This document shows, piece by piece, positions 56,731 to 64,000 of a stretch of DNA of 64,000 nucleotides. Under the pieces are notes generated by a model. That model was not told where the DNA came from and ran no database searches. It saw only the letters and a program-made list of their open reading frames with translations. The first letter of the stretch is position 1, and each line of letters begins with the position of its first letter. The position numbers and the translations under genes are program-made. The DNA comes from Chamaelirium japonicum (Eukaryota; Streptophyta; Magnoliopsida; Liliales; Melanthiaceae): positions 35,752,335 to 35,816,334 of the forward strand of contig OX393549.1 in the NCBI GenBank assembly GCA_947650365.1, written 5' to 3'.

Positions 56731-58640
56731 CTAGTCTTAGGGTACTCAAGAGAAAACACCACAAACAAATACTCATCTGACTACCTGCCAGACCTACAAG
56801 TCTATACACCAACCCAACTAGTTCGGTGCATCCGGGTGTCTCTGATTTTCCTAATCTAGGGCTAGTACAATAACTCACACTATCATAACATTAATCACTA
56901 GAATTTGGGTACTTGAAAGAGACCACCATCACCCAAAGATTTATCCCTCAATTGGTCAGGATTTTGCATGAGTCAACCACACCAACCAAACCGGTCCAGT
57001 GCTACCATGTCAATCTCAACTCCATGCCAAAGACGATATTACAAGCTAGACGATGATTGTGGTGTCACTATTCTTCTAAACTAAGACTAAACCTATAATC
57101 ACAACTGTGATCCAGAATATCCAAATGATGATTAGAAAGTAGCCCTAACTCCTACTATCAAGCTAATGGTCTGATCTTAATCAAAACTAAACTCTAAAAG
57201 GCTAAACATCACTAGTATTAGGGTACTAAAAAGAGACCACCACCATTCAAAGACTCATCCCCTAATTGATCAAGATTGTATACGAGTCAATCATGCCAAC
57301 CAAAATGGTCCGGCACTACTATGTCAATCATAACTCTACACCAAAGACAATATTACAAGCTAGATAATGATTATGACATCACTATTCCCCTAAACTAGGG
57401 TTAGAATACAGAACACATGTCTACGTGTTTGTGTAAACAACAAGGAGAGTATAGAATGCCCCTACCACTTTGTCACTCGTTAGAGTTTAAGCATAATCAA
57501 TTTCTAGTTTTACGTAGTAGATTCTGCCCTAGCATGTGGTGACGGGATCATCAACTGTGTGCGATATAGGTTTATACTTATCCACACACGACCATCACCT
57601 TGATTTTCGCATGCTTAGTTAGGACCTACTACATCATAAAACAACTCCTATCCTACTATTACAAGTCATGGACTCAAGACCTACACCAAACCCGAGGGTT
57701 TGGTCACCCACCATGGTATAGCCACTCAAGGCGAGTTCATTTATACATACAATATAATATTATAAATATTTCTCATATAATATAGCATTATCTTCAATAG
57801 ACAGAAGATGTATCCTCCCAACCAAACCCGAACAGAAGACATGTCCCCTAACTACGTCAGGTACTGCACTAACCACCCTAAATAATTTCTATATATCAAA
57901 CATTATTCTACTTCTAATATACTTCTATAATTATTCAATACATCCCCTATTCAACTCTTCTATAGTTCATATGTAACTATGCATCACCGTCAGTGAGTAG
58001 GGGAAACGTTCTCCCAACCATACAAAGACAGGGGACACGACCCCCACATCACGATAGCGGTACAATTATCACACCAGGCATTTTATTTTCTATTTGTATT
58101 ATCCAACTATTGTAGGTTTCCTGCATATCTATCCATCATCGTTAGTGAGCAGGAGAAGTATCCCCCTAACCAAACAAGGATAGAGAATACGACTCCTAAA
58201 ATACAATAATAGTGCAATAGTCATACCAGGCTTTACCTATACTACTTATAATTCTGTCTATCCTAACTCAACAATGACATAATACATCGTTCATAATAAG
58301 TGAGCGATACAATATCGTTTAACCAAAATATTATAGAGGATGCATGCTCTATATACTATAGAGGTGCCTTAATTCTAACTATTTACTCTATAAAAGTCAT
58401 TAAGAATTTAAGATGATAAACACTACTAGTTTAGGGTACCTGCAAGGGACCATCACTATCCAAAAGACTTATTCCTGCCCAAGGGCCACGAGAACTTTCT
58501 AAGTCAAATATACTAACCGTGCAAGTCCAAATATGACCAAGTCTACCATCACTCTACGCGACAAGCGACATAGTGAGTTAGGCTTAATTGGACCAAAGTG
58601 GGGTCACTACTTTCCCCTAAACTAGGGCTAACAAACGGAT
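56731..58640. repeat. diverged ~200-bp repeat, four dispersed copies
   Basis: The order CACTAG...TTAGGGTACT, GAGACCACCA, CCAAAGA.T.ATCCC, AGTCAA, CCGGTCC, ATGTCAAT, then CTAAACTAGGG recurs at about 56,735, 56,897, 57,209 and 58,423. Copies 2 and 3 are the most alike. Confidence 0.75.
57795..58240. repeat. ~155-bp repeat, three copies
   Basis: GAGTAGGGGAAACGTTCTCC, then CCAACCA..CAAAGACAGGG, and GCAATA..CATACCAGGC-type words recur near 57,800 (partial), 57,990 and 58,145. It alternates with the previous family, giving a mosaic of old tandem duplications. Confidence 0.65.
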
Positions 58641-58749
58641 CGCCTATATATGTATCCCAGAAGGTCTAAGCAACAAATAGAAACTAACCCTAACGTTACT
58701 GAACTTAATTAGAATGACTCAGGGTTTAGCTTAATATAAACTTGAAAAA

Positions 58750-59010
58750 CAGGCAGAGCTTTCATCCATTTTCCAGTATACTTAAATATTTCTCGGTCCG
58801 AAGGTCGTTCCTCGACTGTGGTTAGGCCACACATATATTTAGACCTACAGGTTTCATCCTCTTCAAAGAGAGTGGGATAACGCCTTTGCTAGGGCCTTGA
58901 CTCAATACTTAGAGGAAAAATGGGTAGAGCTTTCGCCCCTTTTTTCAGATATTGATATGGTCCCCGACCTAAATATCGGTCATCGGTTACGGTTAAGCCA
59001 CACATGTCCT
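58750..59010. repeat. ~145-bp direct repeat, two copies
   Basis: AGAGCTTTC.(T/C)CC..TTT.CAG, CGGTC..., GGTTA.GCCACACAT.T..TTAGA recur at 58,755-58,855 and 58,927-59,015. Confidence 0.65.
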
Positions 59011-59189
59011 TAGAATCTATAAGGTTATCTTTATATTAGGGTTATATGGTGGATTCAACCGTCGCAAGCGACAGTATGACCATCTACTCTAACGTCTATC
59101 GATTCAATCACTCCTCTTTCATGTCCGAAAGGATAACATAACTAAACTATATAAGCGTTCTAACTGATCCACATCTATTACTAGTAAAA

Positions 59190-59560
59190 ATCGATTTATA
59201 AAAGTCAATTATGAATAGTAAAATTCAACTATATATAGTAAAAGCCAACTATTATAGTCAACTATAAATAGTAAAGTCAACCCAATTGGTCAACTACGAA
59301 TGGTAAAAATCAACCTTATAGGTCAATGATAAAAAGTAATAGTCAATCAAAAAGGTCAACTATAAATAGTAAAGGTCAACCTTAATAGTCAATTATGAAG
59401 TGTAAGTCAACATTATCGTCAATTATGAATAATGTAAGTTAATATTATGGTCAATTATAAATTATAGAGGTCAATATTATAATCAATTATGAATAATAGA
59501 GGTCAACGTTAAGTTCAATTATAAATAGTAGAAGTCAACCTTAAATATTAAACCACTCAT
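59190..59560. repeat. AGTCAACTATAAATAGTAA-type tandem repeat
   Basis: About thirteen degenerate units of 25-30 bp built on GTCAA(C/T)TAT.AATAGTA.A. They are very AT-rich and without coding potential. Confidence 0.8.
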
Positions 59561-60520
59561 ATTCATTTCTATATGATCCACAAGATCAAAAAGATGAAAA
59601 GCATCTAAAAATTCAAGAACACAATATGAACACCAAAAAGGCTGAGGTATTAATTCATTTCAGACTAGTTTTAGGGCACAAATCGATTTTTAATCTACAT
59701 GAACATTCTAGCCATACACATTTTATACAATTTTTATTTAGTACTAAAATCCATTAGAATAAGTTGGTAGTACAAATATTTCAAATCTATGGACTGCTAG
59801 TAGCAAACCCTAAAAAGTGAGGAGATCCCTTATTTCTGGGATGATACATTACTCTAATTTTATTTTACCCTAAATAAAGATTATAGATCTATAAGTTCTC
59901 AATAAATTTTATATTAACTAAAAATCAATTTAAGTATTGAACGATTACCTAAAATAGATCACAAGATTAAATTTGCTATGTAAAACTTCTGTCAGCAAAC
60001 TTGAATGTTTTTATAAAAGTACTTAGATAGGTATCTAAGTAATCTCAAAATTTTATGATCACTAAAATAACATTTCTCATAATTAAAACCTCTAAAACTT
60101 CATTTTTACTCAAATTTAATTTTGATTATGTAATGATTGCCTAAAACGGACCACAATGTTAAATCTGTCTGTAAATTATTGACAATAAACAAACTTTTTA
60201 CCATAAATTCATTTATTTAAGTATATATATGGTCTCAAAATGATGGGTGCAGATGCTAAAAGAAAACCAAGTGCTGAATTTAAAACATTCAAATACAGAT
60301 TTCAGCATGTCTTTAATCAAATTTCAGCAAAGCCCAAGAAACCTATTCATCATTCAATCATGCCCAAACATATTTAATTTAATAAAGTAATAAACTGACA
60401 TGATGAAGATTAATTTTAAATTCTAATAAACAATCCCAGCAACAAAGACTAACATAACATCAAATAAATAAGCCAAAGTATCAAAGAACCCGCATAGATC
60501 TAGTCGACAAAATCCTAATG
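59561..60520. other. AT-rich, nothing recognised
   Basis: Long AT-rich stretch with no open frame or element terminus that I can support. Confidence 0.5.
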
Positions 60521-61430
60521 GATGAGATTCTCCAGAAAACCAAATATTTGGAACCCTAACATAAATTCAGCAATAAGACCGGTTGGAAAAGAAGATTTAT
60601 CACACGAAAGTATCGAAAGACGATTCAAACCGTGCTTTGGTCAATGCCGGCCGCTATCAGAGACTCCGTTGTTGCAGATGAAAAGGCAGAAGAGGAGGCG
60701 TGGTCCAAAAGAAAAGGTTGAAGAAGCCAAGACGATTTGATCTTTGAAGATGGATGATTTCCGCGTCGATCTCCCGCGAAGTCGTAGACGAAGGCGTGAC
60801 GACGAGGTAGAAGCTTGCGGAGAGAAGAAGAAGACTAGATGCAGGATGATTCTTCGGAAGATATGCCGAACAAGCGGTTTTGCTTCTCCGTTCTAGGGTT
60901 TCAATTCAATATTCATCGTCCCTTCATCAATTAGGGTTTTTAAGATTTATAGAGGATGAAACAACAAAGAAACACAAAAAAAGGAAAGAAAGAAAGAGAG
61001 ACGCGCGGGAAGAGAGAGAGGAGGACGCGGGCATGCTTCCCAAGGCATGCCCGCACGGGTATGTCCACGGGAAAGGGAGGCCGACCGGGTGAGGGGTTTC
61101 GGTTAGGGGGTTTTAGGGTTTTGGCTTCTTTTTAAATCTCATCCATTGAGATCTAAACTGACTTAAGATCCTACGGCTAAAACCCTAACATAGAAACGAG
61201 TCAGTTCGGCCTCTGTGGCTCGAACCGGATGCGAACATGGCTCGCACCTACCCAAACCAGAAATAAAAAGACAAATAACTCAAGATCCGTTAGTCGGATC
61301 GACAGAAAATAAAAACCAAAGTTGTAGATCATCGAACGAGCTTTCCACTGATGTAGACGGACTGGCGATCGGCTTCCTGGATCTCCGTAGGGAATGAAAA
61401 TACGCCATCAGCTGTAAAAATCTACACGTA

Positions 61431-62037
61431 GTAGGGCTCGTCTGCATCAAGTCCCCCGGACTCAAAAGAACTTGACTCTTGTCGAATAGGGTCCTGGATC
61501 CGGTGGGGGCTCTCCTGGAAGGAGCCGCAACCTCTGCATCTGCTTGAACTACTCTTCCGGGTCCGGTGGCCAAGTAATCAGCCTCAAGTACGCAGCGACT
61601 TCATCTGGCATCCCCTGCCCATCAATGACAAGCGAAGACCTGAAAGCCAAATCCAACATCCTCCTCGGCACGATAAGATCGTCAAGATACTCAGATATTT
61701 TCATATGATAATATGGATTTAGGTTGACATGACATTCAAAAGACATATGAAAGGAAAGGCTGCGGGAGCATAATGTGTTGCGGGTCATCGGCTTGCGCAA
61801 TAAGCTATGGTTTCTTCGAAAGGTCATGGGGTGCGGGTGCACTATGTGTTGCTCAAAGTGGCCTGCGCGCATGGCAAAACAAGTGGATTCTAGGCTAGGA
61901 AGATATGTCATGCAATCATTGTTAGGATGCAGTGAATAAAATAAGAAATTAAATAATTTATCATGCCACTTGTTATGACTTCAAAAAAGTAAAAATGATG
62001 GGCTTTTTGGAATCTGAAAGCATGGTTCATAAGTACC
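61431..62037 (-). other. unassigned segment between the candidate LTR and protease
   Basis: A minus-strand frame at 61,911-61,549 (RRMLDLAFRSSLVIDGQGMP, DEVAAYLRLITWPPDPEE) is codon-like but not recognised. RT and integrase should lie here in an autonomous gypsy element; neither is present. Confidence 0.35.
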
Positions 62038-62727
62038 CTACATCGAAAAGTGATCAAACATGGCAAAATCTTCTTTAATATTTAACTCAACACTTGGACG
62101 ACAATATAGATGCACATATGAATGGTTCGTGGATGTAAAGATGTCAGGCAAATGATGAATGCGAGTGTCATTGATGCCTGCAGACTCTAAATGCGATGTG
62201 CGTGCGATGGAATGCAATATGTTGTCTAATCCTTTCTCAATTGTTAGTGAATCCGATGAACACCCTACTAGACTATCTACGAATGGTGAAATGGGAGGGC
62301 TCTGACTCAGAAGAGCTTGAGGTGCGTGGGAACGGTGCCTCCTAAAACATGTGAGCCATAGGGTGACGTTGATGTCGTCCTTGAGGAAAGTATAGGTATT
62401 GGCTTTCCCGTGATGTAGTGCATCTCGATCGAACTGCCATAGACGCCCAAGGATAATATCAGCAACTTCTAAAGGAAGGACATCGCACCAAACCTCGTCT
62501 CGATATTGTAGCCTAATCGACAACTTTGCCAAACAACAATGAGTCACTAGTTTGCTCATGGTGTTGTCTAGCCATGATGTTTTGTAAGGGTGAGCTAATG
62601 GTTTGACTTTCCACTTCTTGCTCCTAACTACCCTTTCATTGATTAAATTGGCGGTGCAACCTCCATCTATCAAGACACAAAGGTCCATTCCATTGATAGT
62701 ACAAACTGTTCGGAATAGCTCGAACCT
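62038..62727 (-). pseudogene. gypsy protease region (minus strand)
   Basis: In the same frame as gag, directly after its TAG. Reads ELFRTVCTINGMDLCVLIDGGCTANLINERVV, given here by its parts ELFRTVCTING and LIDGGCTANLI. It then reads DVLPLEVADIILGRLWQFDRD and ALHHGKANTYTFLKDD. Plant chromovirus proteases show IDGGSCTN and DVLPMD...LLGRPWQFD in this order, so the D-G-G active site is usual for the group. Cys and Arg/Leu changes at conserved positions suggest decay. After about 62,300 the similarity ends, and the frame stops at 62,038 with no RT following. Confidence 0.75.
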
Positions 62728-63921
62728 CTAGTTCTTGCAATGTGGCTTTGGGGGTCCTCCACAGAGCTCGTGGGATAGTAGTGCTTTAGGTGCCTGGGGT
62801 GATGCAGACTGATGAATAACTAATAATGGTGCAGTCATGTCATCTCCCTCCAAGACTAACTCATTGAAGTTTTTGCCTTCAGACTCATGACTATCCTCTC
62901 CATTATTTGCAAGATTTGTCTGTGGATTGAATTGACGTCGAGGACAATCGGCTGACTTGTGACCCGGCTGATTGCACTTGAAACACTTCATCATGCTCGG
63001 GTTGGGTCCTAAGACTCCTTTACCCTTTTCAGTGGGTATAGGAACTGTACCAGATACAGGGGAAGGTCCAGGGATTGGTCTACTAATAGATCCGGATGGT
63101 GCTCTAGTGTTGTCATATGGTCGGGACGCAGATCGGGAGTGGTGAGACTCAACTTTCTTAGCCCGACGGTGTGCATCACTGACCTGATATAAGTCATGAA
63201 GGGACACCACCTCTTGAATTGAGGGCTTAAGACCATTGACATACCTAGCGACGCTCTGCTCTTCGTCTTCATGCAGATCATTGCGAGCTTGGAGCTTGTA
63301 GAACTCATTGGTGTAATCATCCACCGATTTGTGCTCTTGTCGCATGTTTTGGAATTTTTGGAACACACTCTGTTTGAAATCAGAAGGGAGAAACTTCTGT
63401 TGTATTTTTCCCCTCATGTGTGTCCAAGTGAAAATTTTATATTTTCCCTTTATACCCCTAGTGGTCTGCAACTGTTTCCACCAGATCAGTGCATGACCTT
63501 TCAGTTTGAGACTAACAAACTTGACTTGTTTGTCACGGGGAATTTTCTTCCACTCAAAATATTGGTCGATTCTCTCGGCCCACTCTAGGAACTCTTCAGG
63601 ATCCATCCTACCTTCGAACTCAGTGATTTCGATTTTGATACCCTGATCCCAGTCCCAATGGGATTTTGTTTTCCTATGAGTTTTTCTACTTCGCCTATCA
63701 GACCCGTCAGAGGAACTGACGCTGTCACCTCCTGACTCGAGATCTAACTCACTACGCTCTAGAGATGCTCTAGGCCTGTGCTCTCGATGGGGTCGAGGTG
63801 GATTTTGGGAGTTGGTGAAGGCCAAGGTCAAGGCTTCGATCTGGGTCTGAAGCCTATCCATGTGTTCTTGTTGCCTTGTGAAGGCATCTTGCCAAGTGCG
63901 GGGTGGGAAAGGTCCAGCCAT
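62728..63921 (-). CDS. gypsy gag protein, intact frame
   Basis: 397 codons from ATG (63,921) to TAG. N-terminal region with a short helix EHMDRLQTQIEALTLAF, then a Ser/Arg-rich stretch. The gag core has KIEITEFEGRMDPEEFLEW, YFEWKKIPRDKQVKFVSLKL, ALIWWKQLQ and FQNMRQEHKSVDDYTNEFYK. A basic Ser/Pro linker precedes the zinc knuckle CFKCNQPGHKSADC (C-x2-C-x4-H-x4-C). The TAG at 62,730-62,728 separates it from protease in the same frame, so it is either a nonsense change (from CAG) or the natural gag end. The element's 5' LTR and primer site lie beyond the right edge. Confidence 0.88.
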   Translation of the reverse strand: MAGPFPPRTWQDAFTRQQEHMDRLQTQIEALTLAFTNSQNPPRPHREHRPRASLERSELDLESGGDSVSSSDGSDRRSRKTHRKTKSHWDWDQGIKIEITEFEGRMDPEEFLEWAERIDQYFEWKKIPRDKQVKFVSLKLKGHALIWWKQLQTTRGIKGKYKIFTWTHMRGKIQQKFLPSDFKQSVFQKFQNMRQEHKSVDDYTNEFYKLQARNDLHEDEEQSVARYVNGLKPSIQEVVSLHDLYQVSDAHRRAKKVESHHSRSASRPYDNTRAPSGSISRPIPGPSPVSGTVPIPTEKGKGVLGPNPSMMKCFKCNQPGHKSADCPRRQFNPQTNLANNGEDSHESEGKNFNELVLEGDDMTAPLLVIHQSASPQAPKALLSHELCGGPPKPHCKN

Positions 63922-64000
63922 TCTAGATTCTCTATAAAATGCTATCGATTCACCTCAGAGAGAGAGGGGTGACCCTATTATGGATGCGCTCACACGGGAT
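63922..64000. other. leader of the minus-strand gypsy element, runs off the window
   Basis: Short untranslated sequence upstream of gag with a GAGAGAGAGG tract. No primer site is visible before the edge. Confidence 0.4.

Larger units (their letters stand above)
55609..61430 (-). mobile_element. candidate long terminal region of a minus-strand gypsy element
   Basis: TGTCACGCCCTGG at 55,609 is a common plant gypsy LTR terminus. A TATA-like CTATAAATC with GAAACAAC context lies on the minus strand near 60,950, followed downstream by pyrimidine-rich leader DNA. A strong hairpin (GCGGGCATGC / GCATGCCCGC) lies upstream of it at 61,027-61,054. The gag of a minus-strand gypsy element follows to the right. 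The whole may therefore be a very long or composite 3' LTR plus untranslated DNA. No second LTR is within the window, so this is tentative. Confidence 0.35.

Overview
This is a transposon-dominated stretch of plant nuclear DNA. The evidence is Ty1/copia and Ty3/gypsy retrotransposons with plant-type primer sites, small hAT-, Harbinger- and CACTA-type elements, TC/TA microsatellites, and a plant-only BED-finger/DUF659-like gene. The strong GC bias at third codon positions in that gene and in a dirigent relic would suit a monocot or a magnoliid, but this is an inference. Nothing looks bacterial, viral or organellar, apart from a few GC-rich palindromes of unknown origin near 10.8 kb. || Layout. 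0-8.4 kb: no intact gene; a ~1.14-kb inverted repeat (530-1668), a truncated copia 5' end (LTR, tRNA-Met primer site, start of gag), a smaller inverted repeat, a decayed gypsy integrase and several minisatellites. 8.6-10.3 kb: TC-rich duplicated DNA, then a carboxylesterase fragment and a damaged dirigent gene. 10.3-18.7 kb: intergenic DNA with hAT-, hairpin- and Harbinger-type elements. 18.73-21.12 kb: the only substantial host gene, a BED-zinc-finger/hAT-derived protein, interrupted by one reading-frame break at a C run. 21.1-33.1 kb: intergenic DNA with a short LTR element flanked by GTTAT, long poly-C/poly-G runs, a minisatellite, a ~0.8-kb foldback element and a Harbinger-type MITE. || 33.1-41.8 kb: a decayed minus-strand Ty1/copia element flanked by the duplication GTTGG, itself invaded by a hAT-type MITE (duplication ATTTCTAC) and a CACTA-type end. 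42.03-54.53 kb: a young Ty3/gypsy element of apparent Tat type flanked by GATAC. Its LTRs differ by only about 1 %, yet its gag-pol carries four in-frame stops and a frame change. Between integrase and the 3' LTR it carries a separate antisense gene whose three exons join in an uninterrupted frame, and then an array of hairpin-forming tandem repeats. 55.6-64 kb: AT-rich DNA with several families of diverged repeats, then gag and protease of another minus-strand gypsy element that runs off the window. || The elements are nested: the copia and Tat insertions landed about 220 bp apart in one pre-existing sequence. The most unusual feature is the Tat element, which combines a broken sense pol, an open spliced-looking antisense gene and a covarying palindromic array.
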